DNA of 64,000 nt from Paracoccaceae bacterium (GCA_902543185.1 CACBXB010000003.1:109435-173434); one strand, 5' to 3'. Numbered from the stretch's first letter, positions 50,525 through 60,165 are shown. A program made the numbers and translations. Notes: generated by a model from the sequence alone, not told the origin.

Positions 50525-50623
50525 TTAGAGTGGCCTTATAATATTTATTTCAATAAAAATTTTGAAAAATTTCTTTAAACTATAATTCATTTAATCGAAC
50601 AACTATTTCTATTTGTAATAAAA

Positions 50624-51145
50624 TTAAAGATATGTTTTATAATTTTCAGATAAACGATTATATATTTTTTCATATTCAGCCAATAAATCAATTTCCCCAC
50701 ACCTACGCAGTAGTGGCATATATTCTTTTGCCACTAATCTTGAAATCACGCCATAACAACGCTGCCACTCGCCCAAATCCCAATCTTTCCCTATTTCGAT
50801 TTTGTCATCATTATTAAAATAAACGTAAGCCTCTATTTTACTTGTTTTTGGACCAAATTTTATATTTTTCAATATGATGGAGGCCTTTCGTAATTCATAA
50901 TTAAACCCACCTTCATAAAAATCTAATCGTCTTAAATCATTGTCCTCCAGATCAAGAGCAGCAAGACCCTTGACCAATGATCCTTGTTTGAATTTTATAA
51001 CTGGGAAATTATTATTTTTAACCCAAAAAACCGAGTGATTTTTAAGTTCTGCACTTACCAAGTTAACATTATCAAGCGAACGGCCAAGACAAACCTCAAA
51101 GAGTTCTCTATCGCAGAGTGTTCCATATAGAAAAATATTAGGCAT
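50624..51145 (-). CDS. Gamma-glutamylcyclotransferase-like (AIG2/GGCT fold) protein
   Basis: A 173-residue protein starting MPNIFLYGTLCDRELFEVCLGR, the fold's YGTL motif at residues 7-10, followed by a barrel with the likely catalytic glutamate in LDFYEGGFNYEL. These proteins act on gamma-glutamyl compounds or on other small amides. The C-terminal helical tail is somewhat long. It lies 99 bases from the PLP enzyme and 28 from the cyclopropane synthase on the same strand. The combination is common in alphaproteobacteria, but the substrate is unknown. Confidence 0.78.
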   Translation of the reverse strand: MPNIFLYGTLCDRELFEVCLGRSLDNVNLVSAELKNHSVFWVKNNNFPVIKFKQGSLVKGLAALDLEDNDLRRLDFYEGGFNYELRKASIILKNIKFGPKTSKIEAYVYFNNDDKIEIGKDWDLGEWQRCYGVISRLVAKEYMPLLRRCGEIDLLAEYEKIYNRLSENYKTYL

Positions 51146-51173
51146 TTTAAGCTAATAACCTAAACTATAAACC

Positions 51174-52379
51174 TTAGGTTGGTTTCTCAATTGTAATTTG
51201 TGTGACATCACAATTACCATAATGAAAGGTGGAGGCGCATGAGGTTAAATAAAAGTTCCACATTCTTCGAAACCTGTCATCAAAACCCATTTCAGAAATT
51301 TGATCCCATTTAGCATTGAATGTCTCATGCCAGCGTCGCAAGGTTTGGGAATAACTTTCGCCAAACTCTATTGAATTTACAACTTTCAAGCCAGCACGTT
51401 CAACTTCTGACCTAAGCGCAGCTGGGCTAGGCAACATTCCACCTGGAAAAATATATTTTTGAATGAAATCTACTCCACGTCGATATATTTCCCACCTTGC
51501 CTCTTGGATGGTAATTATCTGAAGTGTAGCCTGTTTGCCAGGATAAAGGCAGTTTTTAACGCAATCAAAATAGGCCGGCCAATATTTTTCTCCAACGGCC
51601 TCGAACATTTCTATGCTCGCTATGCCATCATATTTTCCACGCTCATCCCTATAATCCTGAAGCTTGAAACTAACCATATCTGAAAGACCAGCATCTTTGA
51701 TGCGCTTTTCAGCATATTTTAGCTGCTCTTTACTAATTGTTAATCCTGTAACTTTAAGTCCTCGCTCTTTTGCCGCATACTCAGCAAATCCTCCCCAACC
51801 ACATCCTATTTCAAGAATATGATCACCCTTTTTTGCACCCATTTGATTTATTAATGAAGAGTACTTTTCAATCTGAGCTTTTTCAGTGCTTTCTTGACCA
51901 GTTTTGAAAATTGCAGATGAATAAGTCATCGTTTCATCTAGCCACAATTTGTAAAATTCATTTCCAAGATCATAGTGATAGCTTATATTTTTTTTGGCTT
52001 GAGACTTAGAATTAGATTGCAACCAAAATCGAAATTTCTCCCAAGCCCTCACCATGCCCATACCTGGAAAAGAATCATACATTTCATCATTATCTGCGTG
52101 TACTAGGTCTAAGAAAGCTTGCAAATCAGGCGTAGACCACCAACCATCAAGATAAGCATCACAAAAGCCAAGATCCCCTTCCCGAATAAGTCTTGCAAAA
52201 ACATCAACATTGTTGATTTTTAGCTTACTTACGGGCCCGGGATTTTTCCCATATGCTCGAAAAATCCGACCGTCAGGTAATTCAAAATCTAGTCTGCCAG
52301 TATTCATTTTCTTTGTCATTTCAAAAACTTGTGCAAAATACCTTGGCAAGTTTTTCTGTCCTACTACTGTTTCTAACAT
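51174..52379 (-). CDS. cfa: Cyclopropane-fatty-acyl-phospholipid synthase
   Basis: A 401-residue methyltransferase. The SAM-binding motif is ILEIGCGWGGFAEYAA (around residue 190), with the preceding ISYHYDLGNEFYKLWLD that marks CFA synthases, then MTYSSAIF and the later SIEMFEAVGEKYWP, QIITIQEARWEIYRRGVDFIQKYIFPGGMLPS (described in parts) and RRWHETF. It adds a methylene bridge to unsaturated phospholipid chains in the inner membrane. It precedes the GGCT-like gene (28 bases) and follows the photolyase gene by 10 bases on the same strand, suggesting one transcript. Confidence 0.93.
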   Translation of the reverse strand: MLETVVGQKNLPRYFAQVFEMTKKMNTGRLDFELPDGRIFRAYGKNPGPVSKLKINNVDVFARLIREGDLGFCDAYLDGWWSTPDLQAFLDLVHADNDEMYDSFPGMGMVRAWEKFRFWLQSNSKSQAKKNISYHYDLGNEFYKLWLDETMTYSSAIFKTGQESTEKAQIEKYSSLINQMGAKKGDHILEIGCGWGGFAEYAAKERGLKVTGLTISKEQLKYAEKRIKDAGLSDMVSFKLQDYRDERGKYDGIASIEMFEAVGEKYWPAYFDCVKNCLYPGKQATLQIITIQEARWEIYRRGVDFIQKYIFPGGMLPSPAALRSEVERAGLKVVNSIEFGESYSQTLRRWHETFNAKWDQISEMGFDDRFRRMWNFYLTSCASTFHYGNCDVTQITIEKPT

Positions 52380-52389
52380 GGCCTAATTC

Positions 52390-53805
52390 TTAAAATCCTC
52401 GATTTTTGTATGCGTCTAGCGCTATTGCTCTTCCCTTTGACAAATCAACTATAGGGTTAGGATACTCCATTTGTGCTGATATTTTCCAGTTTTTTGGGAT
52501 CGCGTCAAAGAAAGAAAGAGCTTTTTTTGAATTTTCACCACTAAATTCGGCAAGCCATCTATCTCTATACTCATAATCTGCATCAAACTTCTCTAGTTGT
52601 GTGTTTGGGTTGAACACCCTAAAATAAGGTGTCGCGTCCGGCCCCGATCCCGCAGACCATTGCCAACCCATTGCATTGCTTGCAGGGTCCCAATCGATCA
52701 AACAATTTTCAAACCACTTTTGTCCAATTTTCCAGTGAGTCATCAGGTGTTTCGTTAAAAACGAAGCAACGATCATTCGACCTCTATTATGCATTCGTCC
52801 GGTTACGTATAATTCTCGCATTGCGGCGTCTACAAAGGGAATTCCAGTACGACCCTGCTTCCACCGAATAACTTTTTCATCTTCTTCATTTGTATTCCAA
52901 GGAAAACCATTCCATTCCGGACGCCAGTTACTATCTAAGATATGGGGCGTATGGTGAGCTAAATGATAAGCAAACTCTCTCCAGACAAGTTCCTTCAAAA
53001 ATATTTCGGCGGCATCGTTGCCCTCTTCAAAAGCCTTAAAGCCAGCATTCCAACATTCAATCGGAGAAATTTCACCTAAAGATAAGTTTTCGGATAAACC
53101 AGAAGTTCCATCCACTGATGGAATATCCCTTGAAGTAGAATAATGCATTACGTTGTTCGCAATAAAGTTACTTAATCGCTCTCGAGCCGCATCTTCTCCC
53201 AAACGGACGAATTGACGTACAACAGATGAACCACGTGACATACCTGACCCAAGGCTCCAATCATCTAAATTTTCCGTCTTCAGATTTTTATCAGTTCCCA
53301 TGATCTTAGAAACTTTTGCTTCAAATCCGATTGGTTCTTTCAACCGAGTTGCTTTCCAAAATGGCGTGTAGACCTTGAAAAACTCACTAGACTTTGGCGC
53401 CACCGACCAAGGCTCGAACAAAAGATGTCCAGGGAAACTTTTAACCAAGAGCCCTTTTTGTTTTAACAAGGACTTAATCTGCGTATCTCTATTATTTACT
53501 GGAGGTAGATAGGTCCGCGCCCAAACCACTTGATTTGCTTGAGTTTCATTAATTAGATCAGTTAAAACTCTCTCTGCAGATCCTGTTCTAAAAATAACAT
53601 CCACACCATATTTTTTATATTTTGCGGAAAGATATTCTAAACCTAAACCAAGTCTCCATTTAGGAGCGCTTCCGAGGTTATCGACAAACTCATCTTTTAT
53701 AAAAACTGGTATTACCGGTTGCTTAGAATCTATTACGAACTTCAGGGCTGGATTATTATCCAGCCTAAAGTCGCGTCTTATCCAGTAAATTATTGGTTTA
53801 TTCAT
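52390..53805 (-). CDS. phrB: Deoxyribodipyrimidine photolyase
   Basis: A 471-residue flavoprotein. The antenna-binding N-terminal domain begins IIYWIRRDFRLDNNPALK. The FAD-binding region has ELVWREFAYHLAHH, GRTGIPFVDAAMRELYVTGRMHNRGRMIVASFLTKHL (parts) and WQWSAGSGPDATPYFRVFNP near the C-terminus. These blocks match class I CPD photolyases, which repair UV-made cyclobutane dimers with light energy. The length is normal. It starts a run with the cyclopropane synthase and GGCT-like genes. Cryptochrome activity is a less likely alternative. Confidence 0.93.
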   Translation of the reverse strand: MNKPIIYWIRRDFRLDNNPALKFVIDSKQPVIPVFIKDEFVDNLGSAPKWRLGLGLEYLSAKYKKYGVDVIFRTGSAERVLTDLINETQANQVVWARTYLPPVNNRDTQIKSLLKQKGLLVKSFPGHLLFEPWSVAPKSSEFFKVYTPFWKATRLKEPIGFEAKVSKIMGTDKNLKTENLDDWSLGSGMSRGSSVVRQFVRLGEDAARERLSNFIANNVMHYSTSRDIPSVDGTSGLSENLSLGEISPIECWNAGFKAFEEGNDAAEIFLKELVWREFAYHLAHHTPHILDSNWRPEWNGFPWNTNEEDEKVIRWKQGRTGIPFVDAAMRELYVTGRMHNRGRMIVASFLTKHLMTHWKIGQKWFENCLIDWDPASNAMGWQWSAGSGPDATPYFRVFNPNTQLEKFDADYEYRDRWLAEFSGENSKKALSFFDAIPKNWKISAQMEYPNPIVDLSKGRAIALDAYKNRGF

Positions 53806-53854
53806 TATAGAAAAGAATATAGTTTAACAAAACAGTTCAGCCACTTTAAAGAAA

Positions 53855-55069
53855 TCATAAAACTTCATCTAGTGCTTGGATTACAGCTTTCACCTCTTCT
53901 TGCTTTGTGTAGTGCACAAAACTTATTCGCAAGGCTCCATGTTTCATATCAACACCCAATGCTTCTAAAAGTCTCACTGCATAGAAATCATCGCCTCCGG
54001 CTAGTATATTAAAATCTGACAGGTTTTTTGCTACTTCAAATGAATTGCATTTCAAATCTAGCGCTACCGTTGGTGCTCTTTTAGAAGCATCAGAGGGGCC
54101 CAACAGTCTTGCAGAGTTTTTTGTTTTAACAAAATCTAATAAAGGCTGAAGAATTTTTTTCTCATAGTTCCTAAATAATTTATGTACTTCAGATGGGCCG
54201 TCTGAAAATTTTATACAGTGATGAGATGCTAGGGTATCAAAGTACTCAACAATGCCCGCACAAGCAGCTATTTGGGCATGATCTGGCCCAGCAGGAGTAA
54301 ATTTTTTAGTTAAAAATTTTTCATTAAAATAGTGACCCTGGTTGGGCAGTAATTCTGCAAGTTCCTCTTTGATAACCATTATACCTTGATGAGGTCCATA
54401 AGTTTTGTAGCTAGAGAAAAGATAGATATCTGCACCCAAATCTTCTACATTTGGTAAGCCATGTGGAGCATAACTAACTCCATCAACGCAGACATAACCA
54501 CCAGCAGAATGCACTCTTGATACAATTTCTTTAACCGGATTAATATGTGCAACTATATTTGAGCAGTGTGGAAAGCAAACTAATTTTACATTTTCGTCTA
54601 GCAAGTTTTCCAAATCTTCTAAATCTAACTCACCAGTTTCTTTATTTACTTGCCACTCTCTAACATTCACTCCCCGATTACAAAGTCTTCGCCAAGAGCC
54701 AGTATTTGCTTCATGATCCTGATTTGTGACAATTATTGCGTTACCAGGCACTAACCACTCTGCAAAAGCCTGCGCTAGTACATATGTATTTTGAGTTGTA
54801 GATGGCCCAAAGCTTACTTCGCAATCTTTAACACCCAAATAACGTGCAAGCCCAACCCTAGCTTCATCCATTTCATTACCGCCAGAAATACTAGCCTCAA
54901 ATGCGCCGTAAGGCTGTACTTTTTTTTCTTTATAGAAACGATTAAGGCGATTAATTACTTGCCCACAAGCATATGATCCTCCAGCATTTTCAAAAAACGC
55001 TTTATTCTTTAAACTGTTTTCCGAAAATGCTGGAAACTGATTGCGAACAAAATTAATGTCTAAGTCCAT
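53855..55069 (-). CDS. Cysteine desulfurase-like class V aminotransferase
   Basis: A 404-residue PLP enzyme. It begins DINFVRNQFPAFSENSLKN after the start and has FFENAGGSYACGQVINR near 30, FGPSTTQNTYVLAQAF near 90, VDGVSYAPHGLPNVEDLGADIYLFS near 200 and the Schiff-base lysine in SSYKTYGPHQG. I prefer the ATG at 55069 because GAGG lies 7 bases upstream; an ATG four codons earlier has no ribosome site. The pattern is of the SufS/CsdA-related subgroup often annotated as cysteine desulfurase-like protein. No Fe-S assembly genes are next to it. It may act on another amino acid. Confidence 0.82.
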   Translation of the reverse strand: MDLDINFVRNQFPAFSENSLKNKAFFENAGGSYACGQVINRLNRFYKEKKVQPYGAFEASISGGNEMDEARVGLARYLGVKDCEVSFGPSTTQNTYVLAQAFAEWLVPGNAIIVTNQDHEANTGSWRRLCNRGVNVREWQVNKETGELDLEDLENLLDENVKLVCFPHCSNIVAHINPVKEIVSRVHSAGGYVCVDGVSYAPHGLPNVEDLGADIYLFSSYKTYGPHQGIMVIKEELAELLPNQGHYFNEKFLTKKFTPAGPDHAQIAACAGIVEYFDTLASHHCIKFSDGPSEVHKLFRNYEKKILQPLLDFVKTKNSARLLGPSDASKRAPTVALDLKCNSFEVAKNLSDFNILAGGDDFYAVRLLEALGVDMKHGALRISFVHYTKQEEVKAVIQALDEVL

Positions 55070-55173
55070 ACTTGGCCTCATTTATAAAAGTTTTTATAAG
55101 CACAGTATTGTAGATCATATTTATTTTTACGATCTACCCTAAGTTTTTTGATCAAATAAAATAATATGTTGTG

Positions 55174-55203
55174 TTAATAAAGGCCTCCAAGGGCCTTTAT
55201 TAA
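55174..55203 (-). terminator. Hairpin terminator of the DUF2182-to-Ccr operon
   Basis: TTAATAAAGGCC (55174-55185) and GGCCTTTATTAA (55192-55203) form a perfect 12-bp stem with a 6-base loop. On the minus strand it starts 14 bases after the Ccr-like stop codon. The AT-rich outer part of the stem gives a run with T on the distal side (TTTATTAA). Confidence 0.75.
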
Positions 55204-55216
55204 AAAGCATCAACAT

Positions 55217-56461
55217 TTACTTTGTTGCACCCTGTCCAGTTTCTGTAGCATTCACCAAACAAGCCATATTTCCATAAGGGTGTTTATTTTCATACATCAG
55301 TTGATGCGCATGACCTATTTCATCAAAACTGTAAGTGCCTGATAAACATGGATCAACTTTTCCTGCCAAAAGTAACTCATTTACGGCTTCAGACTGCTCA
55401 TCATTTGCCAAATGAGATCCTTGAAAACGTTTTTGCATCATCCAATGATAGCGCAAATCCATGGTTATATTATATCCCGTAGTACCGGCACAAATTACTA
55501 CCATTCCACCAATGTCACATATAAACCCAGATGTTGGCAATGTGGCCTCTCCTGGGTGCTCGAATACAATTTTGGGGTTTTTTCGTTCTCCAAGTATGTC
55601 CCAGATCGCTTTACCAAAAGCGCGTGCTCCTTTAATAAAATTACCGTATTCTGGAGATGCAGTATCTGGCATAGGCCCCCAATGATCAAAATCATTACGG
55701 TTTATAACTCCAACAGCGCCCTTATCTAAGCAAAACTGTCGTTTATCTTCATCTGAAATTACAGCAATAGCTTTACCCCCTAACGCCGAGACAATTTGCA
55801 AAGCCATTGCACCTAGTCCACCAGCAGCGCCCCAAACCAAAACAACATCGCCTTTTTCCACAGTATGTGGCGCCCAACCCATTAATTGCCTATATGCGGT
55901 CGATGCACAAAGCATATAACAGCCAGCTTCTTCCCAAGTTAAATGTTTAGGTTTTTTCTTAATTTGATGAGATTGAGCCTTTGCGAACTGACAATAAGAA
56001 CCATAGTTTGTTTGATAACCCCAAATACGAACGCTAGGCGCAAGCATTGGATCCTTTCCCGAAAGAACCCAAGCATCATCAGGCTCCCACCAGCCAGAAT
56101 GAACCACAACTTCATCTCCTATTTTCACATCAGAGACTTCCTCACCAACGGCCCAAACAATGCCAGAGGCATCGGAACCACCAGCATGAAAATCCTCCGG
56201 CTCTCCTTTTTTCTGACGATCCTTGATAACGTCAACAGGAAAACCAAGCGCCGCCCAAACGTTATTATAGTTTACACCCGTTGCCATCACATAAACCAAT
56301 ACGTCTTTAGGCCCAATTTTTGGCGTATCGATGACTTCTCTTTGCCATGCTTTACTTGGCTCTCCAAACCGGTCCTGTCGAACTAAAAAAGCATGCATCT
56401 TTTCTGGAACCTCCCCCAGAGGTGGCATATCACCGAGATCGTAAAGCTGTTTGGTAGCCAT
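55217..56461 (-). CDS. Crotonyl-CoA carboxylase/reductase-like MDR enzyme
   Basis: A 414-residue zinc-free medium-chain dehydrogenase. The start [95 protein letters not shown] and the [17 protein letters not shown] block match crotonyl-CoA carboxylase/reductase (Ccr) and its close relatives. Ccr reduces crotonyl-CoA with CO2 fixation in the ethylmalonyl-CoA pathway; close paralogues reduce acryloyl-CoA. I choose the ATG at 56461, which has AAGGAG 8 bases upstream; an ATG at 56488 would overlap the previous gene. The partner gene upstream is DmdA-like, so a role with acryloyl-CoA or propionyl-CoA from DMSP is conceivable. Confidence 0.85.
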   Translation of the reverse strand: MATKQLYDLGDMPPLGEVPEKMHAFLVRQDRFGEPSKAWQREVIDTPKIGPKDVLVYVMATGVNYNNVWAALGFPVDVIKDRQKKGEPEDFHAGGSDASGIVWAVGEEVSDVKIGDEVVVHSGWWEPDDAWVLSGKDPMLAPSVRIWGYQTNYGSYCQFAKAQSHQIKKKPKHLTWEEAGCYMLCASTAYRQLMGWAPHTVEKGDVVLVWGAAGGLGAMALQIVSALGGKAIAVISDEDKRQFCLDKGAVGVINRNDFDHWGPMPDTASPEYGNFIKGARAFGKAIWDILGERKNPKIVFEHPGEATLPTSGFICDIGGMVVICAGTTGYNITMDLRYHWMMQKRFQGSHLANDEQSEAVNELLLAGKVDPCLSGTYSFDEIGHAHQLMYENKHPYGNMACLVNATETGQGATK

Positions 56462-56478
56462 TTTTCTTCTCCTTTGAC

Positions 56479-57579
56479 TTAAATCCAAAATTTTTCTTTT
56501 ACTTCCGCTGATCTAATATCAGCGCCAGTATCTACATTGAGAACCGTTCCTGCGTCCCAGTGGCCTCGCTCAATCATCCCAATTGCAACATTAGTCTGAA
56601 AATCAGGAGACCATGCAGCTGAAGCAATTAAGCCCACTTGATTATTTTTGGAAAGAACCCTCCATCCAGTTGCATTGTGCGGCAAGTCATCACCACCACC
56701 AATAGAAATCGGACACACTATACGGTCTGATCCATCTCTTTTTTGTTTTTCAATTGTTGCTTTTCCAAGATACTCATCTGGCGAATTACAAAATTTTGCA
56801 AGCCCGGCCTCTACAGGTGTGTTTTGCCGTGTCATATCCGACCCGTATGATAATAATCCACCTTCAATTCGTTCAATCAAATTTGGACAACCGGCCCTGA
56901 CATTTAAATCTTTTCCAGCTTCAAAAAAGGCGTCCCAAAGAGGCATTCCATATTCTGTACCATCAACATAAATTTCAAAACCACCCTGCTTAGACCAACC
57001 TGAACGCGCCACAACAAAATCCGTATCAAGGAATTTTAACTTTTTGTAACGAAAAAATTTAATTTCACGAACAACGTCGCCAAAAACCCTAGCAGTTAGA
57101 TCTTCTGCTAGCGGCCCCTGAATAGCCAACGGAGAAACATCAGGTTCTTCAATCTCGACTTGTAAATTTTTTCCAATTGCTAAACCAAGTAGAAACTGAA
57201 GCAAATCACCATCAGCGATTGATAACCAGTAGTGATCTTGAGCTAATTTTATAGCAACTGGATCATTTAACATTCCGCCATTATCGTCACAGATAGGCAT
57301 GTAGTAACACTGGTCTTCAGCCATTTTGTTCATATCACGAGGACTAACCATCGTCATCATTTTAGCTGCATCAGGACCTTTGACGCTTACCTGCCTTTCC
57401 ACAGACACGTCCCAAACTTGAACGTATTTTTTTAGATGATGATAATCGTCTCGATAACTTTCAAAATAGCTTGGTAGCAGCATATGGTTATACACTGTGT
57501 AAGCCTTAGCTCCAGCAGCATGCACGCCAGCAGAAAATGGCGTACCGCGAACTCTTCTTGAAGGAACTATGCCAGCCAT
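56479..57579 (-). CDS. GcvT-family protein, dimethylsulfoniopropionate demethylase (DmdA) candidate
   Basis: A 366-residue folate-dependent aminomethyltransferase-fold protein. [79 protein letters not shown] and [20 protein letters not shown] closely follow what I recall of DmdA from SAR11 and roseobacters, where the enzyme moves a methyl group from DMSP to tetrahydrofolate. It could also be a neighbouring clade of GcvT-like proteins. It starts directly after the stop codon of the DUF1326 gene and precedes the Ccr-like gene by 17 bases, so all are cotranscribed. Confidence 0.72.
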   Translation of the reverse strand: MAGIVPSRRVRGTPFSAGVHAAGAKAYTVYNHMLLPSYFESYRDDYHHLKKYVQVWDVSVERQVSVKGPDAAKMMTMVSPRDMNKMAEDQCYYMPICDDNGGMLNDPVAIKLAQDHYWLSIADGDLLQFLLGLAIGKNLQVEIEEPDVSPLAIQGPLAEDLTARVFGDVVREIKFFRYKKLKFLDTDFVVARSGWSKQGGFEIYVDGTEYGMPLWDAFFEAGKDLNVRAGCPNLIERIEGGLLSYGSDMTRQNTPVEAGLAKFCNSPDEYLGKATIEKQKRDGSDRIVCPISIGGGDDLPHNATGWRVLSKNNQVGLIASAAWSPDFQTNVAIGMIERGHWDAGTVLNVDTGADIRSAEVKEKFWI

Positions 57580-58284
57580 TTAGGCTGAGCCTTTCCAATC
57601 GATGGGGCAAACTTCCGCAGATTTCCCGCCAAAATCCCAAACTCGCCCATAATCACGAACCTTAGATTTAATACCTTTGGCTGCTATTATATCAGGGCCC
57701 ATCCAATACTTTGTATTGCTTATTACTACGGGTTGGTCTTTTTCTTTACCTTCAATGAGTTCAATTTCACCCTGTATTTTGCGCCCAATCATTATCGAAC
57801 GTTTCTTACCTTCTCTTACAATATCAACTTTTGTTTTTTCAGCACCAATAATATCGCTCACAAGCATCGTAAACAAACCAGTGGTTCCTCCTGCCTGACC
57901 ACTTAAAATACGAAGCAAACCATTATAAGCCTTTCCACTGGCAGCACTGTCTATATATGCCGCGACCTTCCAATCACCTTCACCCATACGGCCAGGTATA
58001 TCCACTAACAAACCAACATCTATTCCAGCCAAATTTTCTTGTTCATAGTAGCCCTCATCAATCGCAATTGCCATCCATGCATGACAGTGGCCTTCGGTAG
58101 GTGGATGAGCGCCTAGACTAACAACACAAGGGCAAAAAACCGTACAAGAACAATTTAGAAATAGCTCTCCCTTTATAGCCCAATCTGTCGGAGTAGCCTG
58201 ACGTCTCTTTGGGTTCTCCATTCGTTGATTGATACGCTGGCTAACTGGTAACTTATCCGCTTCAGGTTTTCTGCTTATTGCCAT
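57580..58284 (-). CDS. DUF1326-domain protein
   Basis: A 234-residue protein with the DUF1326 hallmark LFLNCSCTVFCPCVVSLG, five cysteines within about twelve residues, followed by GHCHAWMAIAIDEGYYE and a conserved C-terminal part ISNTKYWMGPDI. The cysteines and histidines suggest metal binding. DUF1326 genes commonly lie next to DUF2182 genes, as here (16-base gap), and the two may form a metal-handling pair. The DmdA-like gene follows with no gap. No signal peptide is seen, so it is probably cytoplasmic. Confidence 0.83.
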   Translation of the reverse strand: MAISRKPEADKLPVSQRINQRMENPKRRQATPTDWAIKGELFLNCSCTVFCPCVVSLGAHPPTEGHCHAWMAIAIDEGYYEQENLAGIDVGLLVDIPGRMGEGDWKVAAYIDSAASGKAYNGLLRILSGQAGGTTGLFTMLVSDIIGAEKTKVDIVREGKKRSIMIGRKIQGEIELIEGKEKDQPVVISNTKYWMGPDIIAAKGIKSKVRDYGRVWDFGGKSAEVCPIDWKGSA

Positions 58285-58300
58285 AAAGCCATTCCTTAAT

Positions 58301-59134
58301 TTAAAATAATATAATTATGCTAGGCCCACTGAGAATCAGCAGTATGCCAAGCGGTTTTACAAGAAAGTGGCCCAATTGTGGTAGTTTTTCTAGTACCATC
58401 ATAAACGTGGCTAGTCCCATCCAAAGAAAATTCATGACACCACCTGCAAAGCCTAGAACCATAAACAGCCAACAGCATCCGACGCAATAAGCGCCGAGGC
58501 TCAAACCCATACGTAAACCGCCGCTAAAACCAACTCGCCAATAACCGACAAAATATGACATTGGACTATGGCAGACACCATGACAAACTTCCTTGGCACG
58601 GGTAAATTGGAATGCTCCCGCAACAATTAAAAGAGCAGCAGATAGCCATAAAGACTTTGCTTTGCCTATCATATCAACCACATTCAAATAAAGTAACGCT
58701 AATTGAGTACCGCTGATTATTACTGAGAATAACACCCAGACAATTGAATAACCTAAAAGTACGCCCAACCAACCTACCATTGTTCCATTGGCACTGGTCA
58801 TCAGATCTTCGTAACTTCTCAAAGTCGGGACCATTGTTGGGAGCATCATCGCTGCCATCATTATTGCCCACATTCCAGCAAGTGGTAGAAAACTTGTCAT
58901 GGAATTATCCATCGCCATATGACCCTTCATAGGATCCATAGATATCATTTTTTTCGACGTATCCATGTTGGAAATAGGCTCTTTGGACATATCCATGTTG
59001 GACATTGTAGTATCCATAGACATCCGTCCTAACAAATCCATATTCATCGATAGGCTCATGGAATAAAGCCACCACCAACACGCTAATATAGAAGCAAAAA
59101 AAGCAATCCAAAAAATATTACGCGAAATAGCCAT
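58301..59134 (-). CDS. DUF2182 membrane protein with methionine-rich N-terminal loop
   Basis: A 277-residue membrane protein with about six helices. Conserved DUF2182 blocks are MWAIMMAAMMLPTMVPTL, AKEVCHGVCHSPMSYF and GLSLGAYCVGCCWLFMVLGF. Between the first two helices, residues about 27-80 contain a periplasmic loop with some seventeen methionines among D, S and K (MSMDTTMSNMDMSKEP and so on), including two imperfect repeats of SNMDMSKEPISNMD type. Methionine-rich loops with aspartate usually bind copper or silver. The C-H-C-H motif is another possible metal site. It is the first gene of the operon leading to the DmdA-like and Ccr-like genes. I infer a copper-related function. Confidence 0.82.
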   Translation of the reverse strand: MAISRNIFWIAFFASILACWWWLYSMSLSMNMDLLGRMSMDTTMSNMDMSKEPISNMDTSKKMISMDPMKGHMAMDNSMTSFLPLAGMWAIMMAAMMLPTMVPTLRSYEDLMTSANGTMVGWLGVLLGYSIVWVLFSVIISGTQLALLYLNVVDMIGKAKSLWLSAALLIVAGAFQFTRAKEVCHGVCHSPMSYFVGYWRVGFSGGLRMGLSLGAYCVGCCWLFMVLGFAGGVMNFLWMGLATFMMVLEKLPQLGHFLVKPLGILLILSGPSIIILF

Positions 59135-59292
59135 TACATTTTACTCCGAACAAGTAGTCCAATCTTAAACCGCTCTCGAGATACACTGTTTTGTTTTTCA
59201 CACAAGAAAAAAAGTTTAAATGACGCTCCGTAAAAATAATTTAACTTTTCTTATTTAAATCTTTAAATTTTGGAGTTTTTTGCTTAAACATC

Positions 59293-59600
59293 AGATGTTC
59301 TTTTGAACTATGGACATAAACGCGCTCACAATAAGCGGATCGGACCAGGGGGCGGTACCCTGCGGCTCCACCAAAAAAATATCTTTGGGGCCGAAATAGG
59401 ATCGACGGACGTCTAAAAGGGTTAGCTTTGTTTCGGCGGGAAGCCACCGTTATCGGCGCAAAATGTACAATTGCAAATGACAATCGTGCTCCAGTAGCGA
59501 TGGCCGCGTAAGCAGTCGGAGATACTGAAATCTAAGTCCAAACCTCTAGCTAGGTTTGGCGGGGTCCGTAGGCACCTGGCAACAGAAGCCTACACTTAAA
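59293..59600 (+). ncRNA. ssrA: tmRNA, circularly permuted two-piece form (acceptor piece then coding piece)
   Basis: The acceptor piece comes first. Its T arm is CAGGG-GGCGGTA-CCCTG (59346-59362), followed by CGGCTCC, discriminator A and CCA (59371-59373). After a 13-base spacer the coding piece starts GGGGCCG (59387-59393), which pairs with CGGCTCC to form the acceptor stem. The tag frame begins GCA at 59473 and encodes ANDNRAPVAMAA, then TAA (59509-59511). Downstream stems (CCAAACCT with AGGTTTGG, GTAGGC with GCCTAC) belong to the pseudoknot region. It rescues stalled ribosomes. Ends are approximate. Confidence 0.93.
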
Positions 59601-59663
59601 TTATTTAGCGCGGTAAGCCCTTTAAAAAATTTAGGCTTAATTTAAGGGTACGAGGAGTAAAAA

Positions 59664-60128
59664 GTGGCAGATGAAATCGATTATGGCAATTTAATGCACA
59701 ATGCCATGAGATCCTTAATCCAGGATGTACTTATAGAAGTAAAAAATAATGGCTTACCCGGCGAACATCATTTTTTCATAACTTTTGATACTAATCATGC
59801 GGAAGTTGAAATGGCTTCGTGGCTAAAAGAAAGATATCCAACAGAAATAACAGTTGTGATGCAACATTGGTTTGATGATCTGGAAGTAAAAGATGATGGT
59901 TTCTCAGTAACTTTAAACTTTGGAGATACCCCAGAACATTTAGTTATACCTTATGAAGCTATACTTACTTTTGTCGACCCTTCAGTCGAATTTGGCTTGA
60001 AATTCGAATCCAGTGAAGAGAAAGACAGCCAAGAAGTAATACCAAGTCCGAACTCAGAAGAGGATAATCGAGACAACATAAAGAAAGAAACTGGAGAAAT
60101 TGTAAGTCTTGATAGTTTCCGCAAGTGA
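59664..60128 (+). CDS. sspB: SspB-type ClpXP adaptor (alphaproteobacterial form)
   Basis: A 154-residue protein from GTG at 59664 (GAGGAG 8 bases upstream). The N-terminus EIDYGNLMHNAMRSLIQDVL and the core HHFFITFDTNHAEVEMASWL, LTFVDPSVEFGLKF match the alphaproteobacterial SspB, which binds ssrA-tagged proteins and hands them to ClpXP. The C-terminal tail (from about residue 112) is charged and disordered and ends IVSLDSFRK, the ClpX-binding motif region. It starts about 60 bases after the tmRNA gene, so tag and adaptor are encoded together. Confidence 0.9.
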   Translation: MADEIDYGNLMHNAMRSLIQDVLIEVKNNGLPGEHHFFITFDTNHAEVEMASWLKERYPTEITVVMQHWFDDLEVKDDGFSVTLNFGDTPEHLVIPYEAILTFVDPSVEFGLKFESSEEKDSQEVIPSPNSEEDNRDNIKKETGEIVSLDSFRK

Positions 60129-60165
60129 ATACTTTTAAATTTTTAATGAATTTCTAACAAAATAA

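Noticed and set aside
55413..56386. Plus-strand frames of 74-147 codons opposite the Ccr-like gene
   Set aside because: They lie wholly within a gene with strong family motifs on the other strand and have no ribosome sites.
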